Shown piece after piece: positions 1-8,055 of a stretch of DNA of 42,147 bases. The stretch is taken from the NCBI GenBank assembly GCA_005786805.1, contig SYCV01000067.1:1-42147 (forward strand). Direction: 5' to 3'. The notes below the pieces were generated by a model that worked only from the letters and a program-made list of their open reading frames with translations, had not been told where the DNA came from and ran no database searches. Source of the stretch: Planctomycetia bacterium (GTDB lineage Bacteria; Planctomycetota; Planctomycetia; Gemmatales; Gemmataceae). Numbering within the stretch: position 1 is the stretch's first letter; each line of letters begins with the position of its first letter. The translations under genes and the position numbers were made by a program.

Positions 1-1
1 A

Positions 2-988
2 AACAACCCTAAATCCAAAATCACAGAAGATGCGGAGCGAAGAGCTGTTTGTATTGCCTATGTTGATGTTGACGGGGGTGTGACACCATTGTACCCGATC
101 CAACCGGGAAAAGTTCTCGCGATACCTGCAAGGGAAAATACAGAAGTCGAGGCGGGTGATGTCCTTATCCGCATGGATGACACCCTTCAAAAGGCACAAC
201 TCGAGGAAGCGAAGGCTGATGTCCAAGCTGGCCAATCACAACTGGACCAGGCAAAGGTGATGTTTGCCCAACACGAGCTGAAAATAAGTGGTCAAAAATC
301 CGCCATTGAAGCAAAGAGAAATGAACTTTCCGCCGCCATTGCTAAAAAAGACCAGGCCGAGCGACTTGCCAGCAACAAACTTGCAAGCAATGATGATGTA
401 AACGCTGCAATTGCCATAGTAAAAGCACTGGAATTTGCTGTTGAAGGGGAAACAATCAAGCTCAAGGGGATCCAAGCGATCGATCCGCACCTTCCTGTGA
501 CCCTGGCGACAAACGACTTATCCGCAAGAAAAGCAAGATTACAGAAAGCAGAATATGCCCTCTCTGAGTGCGCCCTCAAGGCACCTTTCAAGGGAACCAT
601 TTTAAGAATCAACACCAGCGTCGGTGAAACTCTTGGATCAAACCCGAAACTTCCCGCAATCATGTTCTGCCCGAGTGCAAAACGCATAATCAGGGCGGAA
701 GTCGAACAGGAATTCGCAGGTAAAATCGCACTTAATCAAATTGCCGTGATTCAGGATGATTGCAGTTCCTCCGATGCCACCTGGAGGGGCAAGGTTGTAC
801 GCATATCCGATTGGTTTACCCACCGAAGGTCAATACTCCTTGAACCTTTGCAATTCAATGATGTTCGCACTCTTGAATGTATTGTCGAATTAGACCCTGG
901 ACAACCGGTTCTAAGGATCGGACAGCGGGTTCGGGTCCAGTTGATTCCCACGGATGAATCAAAACCCTCCACCGCGAAATCAAAATAA
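2..988 (+). CDS. HlyD-family periplasmic adaptor (membrane fusion) protein, 5' end outside window
   Basis: This is an adaptor subunit of a tripartite export system, linking an inner-membrane transporter to the envelope. The reading frame is open to the left window edge, so the N-terminus with its usual membrane anchor is missing. The first visible in-frame start is a GTG at 80, but the residues before it (YVDVDGG) continue the typical first strand of the family, so 80 is not the real start. A lipoyl/barrel half-domain (PGKVLAIPARENTEVEAGDVL) is followed by a long alpha-helical hairpin rich in Lys, Glu and Ala, then the second half (ALKAPFKGTILRINTSVGE) and a C-terminal beta region. No transporter partner is visible; it would have to lie to the left. 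The family call is secure, the cargo is unknown. Confidence 0.85.
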   Translation, partial: NNPKSKITEDAERRAVCIAYVDVDGGVTPLYPIQPGKVLAIPARENTEVEAGDVLIRMDDTLQKAQLEEAKADVQAGQSQLDQAKVMFAQHELKISGQKSAIEAKRNELSAAIAKKDQAERLASNKLASNDDVNAAIAIVKALEFAVEGETIKLKGIQAIDPHLPVTLATNDLSARKARLQKAEYALSECALKAPFKGTILRINTSVGETLGSNPKLPAIMFCPSAKRIIRAEVEQEFAGKIALNQIAVIQDDCSSSDATWRGKVVRISDWFTHRRSILLEPLQFNDVRTLECIVELDPGQPVLRIGQRVRVQLIPTDESKPSTAKSK

Positions 989-1022
989 ATTTTGTTTTAT
1001 TCAAGCAAGGTTATCAAAGGTC

Positions 1023-1029
1023 AAGGAGG
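1023..1029 (+). promoter_or_regulatory. Ribosome binding site fixing the start of the PLD-family gene
   Basis: AAGGAGG lies 7 bases before the ATG at 1037. It selects that ATG over the in-frame start at 992, which has no such site and would add 15 residues unlike the family. Confidence 0.75.
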
Positions 1030-1036
1030 ACCAATA

Positions 1037-1654
1037 ATGACATGGTTATTGATTGGTACCGGTTTCAGCGGAGCGTTGACCTTTTTATTTCTTCTGAAAA
1101 AAATATCCCATATATTCGTCACGCCCAAAGCCATTTCCGTGCATTTTTCACCTGCCGGAGGTTGTTCGGACGCATTGGTCAATGAAATCAATAAAGCCAG
1201 GCATGAAATTCTGATTCAAGCGTATTCATTCACTTCCAAGCAAATCTCACAGGCACTAGTTGAGGCAAAAAAAAGGCGCATAAAACTTGACATAATCCTT
1301 GATGGAAGCAATGAAAGGGAACAATACACGGAATTACATTTTCTCATGGAAAATGGAATCCATCCTGTGATCGATTGCCATCACCCGATAGCACACAATA
1401 AAATCATGATTTTCGATTCAAAGACCATTGCGACAGGCAGTTTTAACTTCACCCACCAGGCGGAGCAAAACAACGCGGAAAACCTGCTCATTTTAAAGGG
1501 GCACCCTGAACTGGTGGCCCTATACAAAAAGAATTTTGCAATCCATAAGGAACATTCCAGGGTGGCCCAGGTCAATCCTGAGGGCAATCCGGGGCAAGCA
1601 AGACACAATATGTTTGGCCATAACAACCAAAATCATAAATCTCAAGCGGCTTGA
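1037..1654 (+). CDS. Membrane-anchored single-HKD phospholipase D family protein (Nuc-like)
   Basis: The product is a 205-residue PLD-superfamily protein, most like the small Nuc-type endonucleases that carry one HKD motif and work as dimers. The motif is complete: His120, Lys122 and Asp127 (HNKIMIFD), followed by Gly134-Ser135 and Asn137 (GSFNF). The N-terminus (WLLIGTGFSGALTFLFLL) is hydrophobic and followed by lysines, which suggests a membrane anchor or uncleaved signal placing the catalytic domain outside the cytoplasm. The ATG at 1037 was chosen because of the strong ribosome binding site. The gene follows the HlyD-type gene by 48 bases and may be co-transcribed. Nuclease activity is the family expectation; phospholipase or another phosphodiesterase activity is possible. 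Confidence 0.82.
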   Translation: MTWLLIGTGFSGALTFLFLLKKISHIFVTPKAISVHFSPAGGCSDALVNEINKARHEILIQAYSFTSKQISQALVEAKKRRIKLDIILDGSNEREQYTELHFLMENGIHPVIDCHHPIAHNKIMIFDSKTIATGSFNFTHQAEQNNAENLLILKGHPELVALYKKNFAIHKEHSRVAQVNPEGNPGQARHNMFGHNNQNHKSQAA

Positions 1655-1722
1655 AAACCCAGAAATGGCACTTGCCTCTTAAACTCTGGCAAAGCATTAA
1701 TTTTACTATGGGTTTTCTTTTT
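1653..1722 (+). terminator. Possible intrinsic terminator after the PLD-family gene
   Basis: GAAAACCCA at 1653-1661 can pair with TGGGTTTTC at 1709-1717, directly followed by a T tract. The long loop holds a second pairing, TTGCC (1673-1677) with GGCAA (1688-1692). The large loop and A/T-rich stem make this only a moderate candidate. The rest of the 141-base gap up to the desaturase shows nothing else I recognise. Confidence 0.35.
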
Positions 1723-1795
1723 AAATAAAACTCCACTAACATAATAGTGACTGGCTTAATGCTTATTTAATGTCGATCATCACGGTTTTATTAAT

Positions 1796-3178
1796 ATGTC
1801 AAACACCACCATTGGCGACAAAGTCCTAAACGACTCATATTTAAAGCAACAGTTGCAGGTTCTAAGGCAAGCTGACAACTGGACAAACCTATATTACATC
1901 CTGATGGTTTACATCTATTTGGCCTCGGTCATAGCAAGCACCATCATGTTCTACCATAACAGGGAACCATGGGGACTCCCCTTCTGGCTTAACATCCCCG
2001 TTTCCATTCTTTCAATTATTTTAATTGGCGCAGGCCAGCATCAACTCACAGGGCTTGGCCATGAAGGGTCACACCACTCACTTTTCAAGACTAAAAAATG
2101 GAATGAATTCGCATCAGATGTTTTCTGCATGTTCCCTGTTTACAGTTCCACGCATTTCTACAGGCTTCAGCACATGGCTCATCATCAATTCGTCAATGAC
2201 CCGGAACGCGACCCTGATGTTTCACAACTTCTCTCAAGCGGTCACTGGCTGGGGTTTCCTGCTTCACCAAACAAGTTCTATCGTTTTTTGCTAAGGCAGC
2301 TTTGGCTTCCGAACCTGTTCAAGTTCATGATTATTCGCGCCGCTTATAACTCCACGGGAACGGATTCAAACCCTTATGTGAAAAAAAGCACCAGCAAAAA
2401 CAAGGTCGCAATCCGTGTTGGCATCGCGTATGTGTTTTCAATGATACCTGTGCTCGCGTTACTCACCTGGTTTGGTGATCCAGTTGTTGTCGCAGCAAGC
2501 TCTCTTTCAATTTTTCTTGTATTCTCCACGATTCTGATGCTTTTACCCAAGGACTGTTACCAACAGGCAAAAGTTCATCCCGTCTTTTCAGCCAAAACAT
2601 CAACAGTCATGAGGCTTGGTTATGTAACCGTTGTTTTCACCTCCCTTGCGATCCTCCATCTCCTGGTGGATCCATGGGCGCCTTTATATTACTTCATCCT
2701 TTGGCTGGTTCCGATTTTCACTTCTTTTTCGTTCTTCATGATTCTCAGGCAGGTAGTGCAACATGGCAATGGTGACAGGGGTTGGATCACAAACACCCGT
2801 GTCTTTTTCGTGAATCAATTCATCAACTTTTGTGTGTTCCCGATAGGGCAGGATTATCATCTGCCCCACCACTTATACTCAACAGTTCCCCATTACAGGC
2901 TTAAAAAACTTCATGATATCCTGATGGAATATCCTGAATATCAAAAAGATGCGGTGAATGTTCATGGCTATTTCCATTCCCCTGAAAACCCACAAGTCCA
3001 TCCAACTGTCGTGGATGTGCTGGGCGAAAGGTTCGCCAGCAAAAGTTTCCGTGGTGTTCACATCGATAACACTGTCCTTGATGACAACGAAGTGGAAGAC
3101 AAGGAGGGGATTATAAACACTGGCGAGCGCGAAAAGCAAAAAGCCGAAGAACTTGCCCGAAACAAATCAACTCTTTAG
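1796..3178 (+). CDS. Membrane fatty acid desaturase
   Basis: A 460-residue integral membrane di-iron desaturase that would introduce a double bond into a fatty acyl chain. All three histidine boxes are present: HEGSHH at about 89-94, HMAHH at 126-130 and HLPHH at 355-359. Hydrophobic segments at about 33-55, 63-82, 205-250 and 275-320 fit the usual four-helix membrane layout with the boxes on the cytoplasmic face. The last 60 or so residues are charged and probably disordered. There is no clear ribosome binding site before the ATG. Its end overlaps the end of the convergent antiporter gene by 12 bases. The acyl position and whether the substrate is free, CoA-, ACP- or lipid-bound cannot be read from sequence. 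Confidence 0.9.
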   Translation: MSNTTIGDKVLNDSYLKQQLQVLRQADNWTNLYYILMVYIYLASVIASTIMFYHNREPWGLPFWLNIPVSILSIILIGAGQHQLTGLGHEGSHHSLFKTKKWNEFASDVFCMFPVYSSTHFYRLQHMAHHQFVNDPERDPDVSQLLSSGHWLGFPASPNKFYRFLLRQLWLPNLFKFMIIRAAYNSTGTDSNPYVKKSTSKNKVAIRVGIAYVFSMIPVLALLTWFGDPVVVAASSLSIFLVFSTILMLLPKDCYQQAKVHPVFSAKTSTVMRLGYVTVVFTSLAILHLLVDPWAPLYYFILWLVPIFTSFSFFMILRQVVQHGNGDRGWITNTRVFFVNQFINFCVFPIGQDYHLPHHLYSTVPHYRLKKLHDILMEYPEYQKDAVNVHGYFHSPENPQVHPTVVDVLGERFASKSFRGVHIDNTVLDDNEVEDKEGIINTGEREKQKAEELARNKSTL

Positions 3179-4468
3179 GATCGTTTCAAATTCAGTGCCC
3201 CTCACGATCAGTTTAAGAATAGGCGTGGTCATGAAAGTTGTGATCAGCGCCATCATCACAAGCATGCAAAAAATATTGTCTGGTATTATGCCCAGATCTT
3301 TACCTAGGTTAATCACTATCAACTCCATAAGCGCCCTGGTATTCATCAGTACGCCTATGCAGGCGGATTCCCTGGTGGAAAAGCCCGAAAAATAGGCAGC
3401 AAACCCACATCCTGCCACTTTTCCAAATATGGATGCTGAGATTATGACCAGAGCAATCCCCCACACATGGATTGAATCAAGGGTGCCAATATTGGTCCTT
3501 AATCCGGTATAGGCGAAGAAGATCGGCAGAAAAAAGGCCGTGACAAAGTCCTTGAGCTTTGACTGCACAGCCCTGCGAAATTCGACTTGATCACAGAGGA
3601 TGGCCCCGAAAATAAATGCCCCGAATATTCCAAAGATACCGATGAGGTTGGTCATGATCGCGGATAAAAATAACAAGCTTAATGTCACCGCAAGGCCTGA
3701 TACCGAAATATCTCCATCCTTGACAAAGTAATTCAAAAGCCGGATCGATATGGGCCTTAAAACAAAGATCATAAAAACCGCGAAAAGCAATGTGCTAAAA
3801 ACCATTAAAACCGTGTTGGAGACATGAAACCCGGTCGTGACGAATGCTCCAACTCCCGCGAGCAATATCCATCCCGCGGCATCGTCAAACGCCGCGGATG
3901 TTATTGTGACAACTGCAAGCCGGGTATGAGTCACTTTCCATTCCAGCATGATTCTTCCCAGGATCGGTAATGCGGTTATGGACATCGCTGTACCCAGGAA
4001 AAGACTAAAACTCCAGAAATTAGAAACAACTTCGGTAGTGGCAAAGATTGAATCAAAAAAAAGATAAGAAACAGCAACCCCCAAGCCAAATGGAAGGGTG
4101 ATTCCCGCAAGCGATATGAGAAAAGTTGATCGCCCCATGGATAAAAGGTGGGAGAACTCGAATTCGATCCCTACAAGAAATAAAAGTAGAAGTAGTCCCA
4201 CCTGACTAATGCCAACAAAAACCCAGTGTAGGGTTCCCTGGGGAAAGCCCTCAAGCGCCGGCCTGAAGATCATCTGGAAAGCATCGGGAGCGATCCATCC
4301 AAAAAAGCTGGGGCCAAGCAACAACCCTGCTGTAATTTCACCCACAACCTCAGGTTGGCCAAATTTTTTGAACAAAAGGCCAGTCAATCTGGCGGCAAGT
4401 ATGATGATGACCAACTGCCACAATAAAGGCAACAAGAGCGCTTCAACCTGCATGGAAGCAAAAACCAT
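3167..4468 (-). CDS. CPA2-type cation:proton antiporter
   Basis: A 433-residue inner-membrane transporter of the Na+/H+ exchanger (CPA2, KefB/NapA-like) family, exchanging Na+ or K+ for protons. It has about a dozen hydrophobic segments spread over its length. The hallmark acidic pair lies in a broken-helix region (AAFDDAAGWILL), and the N-terminal signature GQPEVVGEITAGLLLGPS matches the family. There is no C-terminal RCK/TrkA-N domain, so it is a channel-only form. A GAGG ribosome binding site precedes the ATG. It sits 17 bases after the MarR-family gene and is the last gene of the long minus-strand run that begins with the formylmethanofuran dehydrogenase genes. Ion specificity is not determinable. 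Confidence 0.88.
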   Translation of the reverse strand: MVFASMQVEALLLPLLWQLVIIILAARLTGLLFKKFGQPEVVGEITAGLLLGPSFFGWIAPDAFQMIFRPALEGFPQGTLHWVFVGISQVGLLLLLFLVGIEFEFSHLLSMGRSTFLISLAGITLPFGLGVAVSYLFFDSIFATTEVVSNFWSFSLFLGTAMSITALPILGRIMLEWKVTHTRLAVVTITSAAFDDAAGWILLAGVGAFVTTGFHVSNTVLMVFSTLLFAVFMIFVLRPISIRLLNYFVKDGDISVSGLAVTLSLLFLSAIMTNLIGIFGIFGAFIFGAILCDQVEFRRAVQSKLKDFVTAFFLPIFFAYTGLRTNIGTLDSIHVWGIALVIISASIFGKVAGCGFAAYFSGFSTRESACIGVLMNTRALMELIVINLGKDLGIIPDNIFCMLVMMALITTFMTTPILKLIVRGTEFETILKS

Positions 4469-4485
4469 AAAAACCTCAAATAAAA

Positions 4486-4986
4486 TTAACGCCAGAAACT
4501 ATCTGGGTCCTCGTGTGGGGTCCTGGCAAGCCTTAACAACCCCACAAGTTGGTTGAGTTGTGAATCATTCAAATGTCCCAGTTGCTTTTTACTGCACTCG
4601 AGGACTTCATGATCCAATTTTTGAAGAATTTTCAAGCCCTTATTGGTGATGGAGACCTTGACCACCCTGCGGTTGTCTTCGGGTCTCTCGCGTGAGATGA
4701 ACCCTTGGTCTTCAAGGCGATCAAGAAGCCGGGTGATATCAGGCGCCTTGGAAACCAGCCTTTTTGCAAGAACAAGCGTATGAAGCTTTTGCGGATATTC
4801 CCCGCGAAGCAAACGGAGGGCATTATATTGCTGGGCGGTAAGGTCAAACTTTAAAAAAACAGAATCCTCAATCGAACGAAGTCGATCATAGGTGCGCCAA
4901 AGGTTCAGGTAAGCTTCCTGATGAATTGAATCAAAGCGGGAAGCCCTGGGGGTGGTGGTGGAAGAAAGAACTTTATCATCAGCCAT
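4486..4986 (-). CDS. MarR-family transcriptional regulator
   Basis: A 166-residue winged-helix DNA-binding protein expected to act as a dimer. The order is an N-terminal dimerisation helix, the helix-turn-helix region (LTAQQYNALRLLRG, then KLHTLVLAKRLVSKAPDITRLLDRLED), and the wing with GFISRERPEDNRRVVKVSIT, where the Asp-Arg-Arg signature of the MarR wing is clear. C-terminal helices complete the dimer interface. It precedes the antiporter gene by 17 bases, which suggests that it controls that gene or the whole run, but no operator palindrome was identified. Its ligand is unknown. Confidence 0.9.
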   Translation of the reverse strand: MADDKVLSSTTTPRASRFDSIHQEAYLNLWRTYDRLRSIEDSVFLKFDLTAQQYNALRLLRGEYPQKLHTLVLAKRLVSKAPDITRLLDRLEDQGFISRERPEDNRRVVKVSITNKGLKILQKLDHEVLECSKKQLGHLNDSQLNQLVGLLRLARTPHEDPDSFWR

Positions 4987-5023
4987 TGTAGAAACCAGTA
5001 TTAAAGAAACCCTAATACTTGTT

Positions 5024-5404
5024 CTAACAACTATTGTTCAAATAGGAAAGAAGAATCGCATTTAATTCAACCACGAATTTACTCCGGGGTAACACAGGAT
5101 CATACCCCTCTGAACGAGCCTTCCTCAGCAATTCAACATCCACATGCGATCCATAACCCATGCAGGGTAACAGCGGATGCTGGCTGCGCCTTAATTCCTT
5201 GATGACCATCTGGAGGCAATCGCCAACAATTCCCAGATCTATCAAGGCGCCTGAGAACTTCTCCCTGCTGGAAATCTCAATCAACTTTGCAACAGTCTTC
5301 ACCACCCTAGTTTCCAGGCCAACGGCACGGGCTTCACCGCTTATACGGCTTCCAAAGATAAGGTCATCACACAAGACCAATACGACCTTTTTTTCAACGG
5401 TCAT
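5024..5404 (-). CDS. Receiver-like (CheY-like) single-domain protein
   Basis: A 126-residue alpha/beta protein with the outline of a response-regulator receiver domain and no output domain. Strand 1 ends in an acidic pair (Asp13-Asp14), and the phospho-acceptor position may be Asp56 in GALIDLG. The last conserved Lys-Pro of true receivers is replaced by VLPRSKF, and the Thr/Ser switch position lies in the unusual stretch CMGYGSHVD. It may therefore not work as a normal phosphorylated switch. Its ATG overlaps the stop codon of the Nudix gene by one base (TAATG), implying translational coupling. The MarR-family gene follows after 37 bases. The target is unknown. Confidence 0.7.
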   Translation of the reverse strand: MTVEKKVVLVLCDDLIFGSRISGEARAVGLETRVVKTVAKLIEISSREKFSGALIDLGIVGDCLQMVIKELRRSQHPLLPCMGYGSHVDVELLRKARSEGYDPVLPRSKFVVELNAILLSYLNNSC

Positions 5405-5976
5405 TATTCAATTTTCCCCAACCGCTGGAACATGTGAAGAGTCGCCCACATTTTCGCATCTATAGGAAGGTCATGGTCATCGCACAGTTTGCAGACATCC
5501 TCGAAATCGAGCAATAACACCTCGATATCCTCACTGGGTTCAGGTTTCGCGCCCTGATTCGCGTTCACATCAACATAAGCCATCGCGATGGCCTCATCCG
5601 TGAGTCCCATGGAGGAATGAATCGGCTTGGTAATCCTGTTGATGCTGGAAATCTGATACCCGGTTTCTTCAAACATTTCACGCCTGATGGTGGATTCAAT
5701 GGTTTCACCTAAATCCACCAGGCCCGCAGGAAAACCATAGGTATAACAGCCCAGGGGCACCCGGTATTCCTTGATTGCAACCAACCTGTTTGGCCTGCCT
5801 TTTTCCTTTAAAACCGGCACAATTATCACTGCTTCCGGAACATCATCCCCGGAGAACACCTTGGACTTTCGTGATGCGAATACCCATTTACCCTGATGCT
5901 GGTTGTGGGAATATTCCGCGACAAACAGGTTCAGCCATTTCTGCTTTGTCAACCTGCGAACCTTGTTTATTTTCAT
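5404..5976 (-). CDS. Nudix hydrolase, ADP-ribose pyrophosphatase-like
   Basis: A 190-residue Nudix enzyme predicted to hydrolyse a nucleoside diphosphate derivative such as ADP-ribose. The Nudix box is perfect: Gly85, Glu91, Arg99-Glu100, Glu103-Glu104 and Gly106 (REMFEETGY). The preceding stretch YRVPLGCYTYGFPAGLVD matches the ADP-sugar pyrophosphatase subgroup, where the protein dimerises through an N-terminal beta domain. It follows the PII gene by 12 bases and overlaps the receiver-like gene by one base. ADP-ribose is the best substrate guess; GDP-mannose and other ADP-sugars cannot be excluded. Confidence 0.87.
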   Translation of the reverse strand: MKINKVRRLTKQKWLNLFVAEYSHNQHQGKWVFASRKSKVFSGDDVPEAVIIVPVLKEKGRPNRLVAIKEYRVPLGCYTYGFPAGLVDLGETIESTIRREMFEETGYQISSINRITKPIHSSMGLTDEAIAMAYVDVNANQGAKPEPSEDIEVLLLDFEDVCKLCDDHDLPIDAKMWATLHMFQRLGKIE

Positions 5977-5988
5977 GATGGAATATCC

Positions 5989-6336
5989 TTAAATCGCCTC
6001 AGGTCCCCGTTCACCCGTTCGAATCCGCAGGCAATCCTCGAGGGGCAGTATGAAAATTTTCCCATCACCAATACGCCCTTCAGGCCCGGTTCTTCCAGCC
6101 TCCATGATGGCATTCACGGTGGGTTCGACAAAATCCTCATTAACGGCGATTTGCAATTGAACCTTGCGCAAAAGTTGGACGGTAAGCTCATGTCCCCGAT
6201 AAACTTCGGTATGGCCTTTTTGCCTGCCAAAGCCCTGCACATCAACAATGGTAAGGCGGAAAACCTCGACCTTGTTAAGGGCCTCCTTAACCGCTTCTAG
6301 CCTGGAGGGCTGGATTATCGCCAAAATAAGCTTCAT
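5989..6336 (-). CDS. glnB: PII nitrogen/energy signal protein (GlnB/GlnK family) with altered T- and B-loops
   Basis: A 115-residue trimeric PII signal protein that would sense ATP, ADP and 2-oxoglutarate and bind target proteins through its T-loop. Hallmarks are Gln39-Lys40-Gly41 (GRQKGHTEVYRG), the B-loop GDGKIF at 90-95, and the C-loop RTGERGPEAI at the end. Two things are odd. Residue 51, the tyrosine uridylylated in enterobacterial PII, is leucine here (RGHELTV). The B-loop carries three extra residues, Pro85-Glu86-Gly87, between TG and RIGDGKIF. No amtB or glutamine synthetase gene is adjacent; the neighbours are fmdA upstream (19-base gap) and a Nudix gene downstream. It may regulate C1 metabolism or the antiporter at the end of the run. 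glnB versus glnK cannot be decided. Confidence 0.88.
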   Translation of the reverse strand: MKLILAIIQPSRLEAVKEALNKVEVFRLTIVDVQGFGRQKGHTEVYRGHELTVQLLRKVQLQIAVNEDFVEPTVNAIMEAGRTGPEGRIGDGKIFILPLEDCLRIRTGERGPEAI

Positions 6337-6355
6337 GATGATTCCAGAAAGAGTG

Positions 6356-8017
6356 TTATTTTTTGCTGCAGGGGATCATGGTTCCACCGCCGGATAGATA
6401 ATCCGCCGTCACTGGATAATTCTCGAATTGGATTGTGTAGTAGGATTCAAACCATTTTCGTATGTCACCAACCAGGCCATCATCAAAGGAAGGAGAGACA
6501 TGAAGGGTGTTACCCGGGACCTGAAGCCTGATCTCGCTCTTTTCCACAACCACTTTGCCGTATTTTATCACCATGAAAGGAAGCTCAAACATCGCGAGAA
6601 TATTTGAAGACTCGTTATAGATGGTAATATCACCATCCGCCCCGACCCCCAGATGCCCCTTGTTTTTCAGGCCAAGCATGCGAGCAGGACCCGCGCGGGT
6701 TATGATTGCGATTTCATTGAGGGTATATTCCCGGTCCAAATCCTTGAGGCAACTACGCTCCAAAACCCTCGGGTGAACCCTCTTCAAGACTTCCCGCCTG
6801 TAGTTGCGATCCATCAACAACTGGATGATTTCGGGATAAGCCAAAAACGATCCACCGTTGGGATGGTCGGTGCTCATTGCGATCTGCCAAGGATCCTTCA
6901 CCAACAGGTACCATTCCAATCCAATGGCCCACTGCAAGGCGTTGACAAAACTTTTTTCCTTGTAAACCATGGGAACGATGCCACACCCCGCCTCCATCTC
7001 GGTATCAGCGCTGGTCCATTTTCTCCCGGTGACCTTGTGAAGGTAATATCCCAGTGGACCATCACCAGTCATTGATGTGGTTTCTCCGAAAAGCACCTGG
7101 CCAACATCCACGGTGACCTCAGGATGGGAATTAACGAAGTCGGAGAGTTCCTGAACCTTGGAACAAAATTTTCCCTGGTCGTCTGGTTCACCACCGTAAC
7201 TGTGGAATTGAATATGCGTGAGATGAGCCCTCCTACCCTCCAAGGCATCCATGGTCGACAAGGTGGTGCGCCAGTTCCCTGGGATACCAAGATTGTTGCA
7301 ATGAATATGAACGGGATGTGGAAGCCCTATATCCATCGCAGTCTGCGACAGACCTTTTATTATCTGCCTGGGGGTACATTTAAAATGGCCGATGTCCTCA
7401 TCAATTTCACAAATTTTGGCACCACCACTTTTCCAAACCTCAACCCCGCCTGGATTCACCAATTTTATCGCGTAACCCTTCGCTGACTCCAGCAACCAGG
7501 ATGTAAAACTCCTTAACTTCTCAGGATCATTTGCCGCAATCTGTTGAAGGGCATAATGATTATTGCCAAGCAGCAGAAAAAAGCCCTTGTCAATTATCGG
7601 GGTGTCTTGAAGCTCTTCATGGGCATGCCTTGCGCTTAAAGGGGGAACCGCGGCATCAAAGGCTGTCGTGTATCCAAGGCCGGCGTACAGATACCCCGTC
7701 GCGAATGTACTGGGAACACTTCCTATTGTGCCTGACCTGGTAAGTGAAGTCCGGGACACATGAGGTGCATGGCGCTTATCCTCGGGTCGCATCTTTCTTG
7801 CAAGATTCACCTTGGGGCCCGCGATATGACAATGCATGTCAACGCCACCCGGCATGATGATTCTGCCCGTGGCATCAATTACTTTCTGGGGTGATTCAGC
7901 AGGGTCTACAGGCGGCGGGATTATCTTTCCGTCTTTTATCCATATATCACGGATTTCACCATTGACCCCATTGACAGGATCATAAACTTTTCCACCCTTG
8001 ATGAATGTTATTGACAT
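6356..8017 (-). CDS. fmdA: Formylmethanofuran dehydrogenase subunit A (amidohydrolase-type formyl hydrolase subunit)
   Basis: The A subunit is a metal-dependent amidohydrolase. In archaea it interconverts formate and formylmethanofuran; in bacterial C1 pathways its homologue FhcA releases formate from the formylated methanofuran analogue. The 553-residue product shows the metal-binding DMHCHIAGPKVN (His62 and His64), the likely carboxylated lysine Lys185 in YAIKLVNPGG, and the late acidic motif STDHPNGGSF. The frame also has an upstream TTG at 8041; I prefer the ATG at 8017 because family members start directly before IKGGKVYDP. No strong ribosome binding site supports either start. It lies 38 bases after fmdB and 19 before the PII gene. 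Confidence 0.92.
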   Translation of the reverse strand: MSITFIKGGKVYDPVNGVNGEIRDIWIKDGKIIPPPVDPAESPQKVIDATGRIIMPGGVDMHCHIAGPKVNLARKMRPEDKRHAPHVSRTSLTRSGTIGSVPSTFATGYLYAGLGYTTAFDAAVPPLSARHAHEELQDTPIIDKGFFLLLGNNHYALQQIAANDPEKLRSFTSWLLESAKGYAIKLVNPGGVEVWKSGGAKICEIDEDIGHFKCTPRQIIKGLSQTAMDIGLPHPVHIHCNNLGIPGNWRTTLSTMDALEGRRAHLTHIQFHSYGGEPDDQGKFCSKVQELSDFVNSHPEVTVDVGQVLFGETTSMTGDGPLGYYLHKVTGRKWTSADTEMEAGCGIVPMVYKEKSFVNALQWAIGLEWYLLVKDPWQIAMSTDHPNGGSFLAYPEIIQLLMDRNYRREVLKRVHPRVLERSCLKDLDREYTLNEIAIITRAGPARMLGLKNKGHLGVGADGDITIYNESSNILAMFELPFMVIKYGKVVVEKSEIRLQVPGNTLHVSPSFDDGLVGDIRKWFESYYTIQFENYPVTADYLSGGGTMIPCSKK

Positions 8018-8055
8018 CCTGATGCGCCCATTTTTAAGCAATTAATTCAAAACAT

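Noticed and set aside
6653..7743. Open frames antisense to fmdA (6653-7075, 7124-7486, 7531-7743)
   Set aside because: They lie wholly opposite a well-conserved gene, have no family resemblance and are explained by the codon pattern of the real gene.
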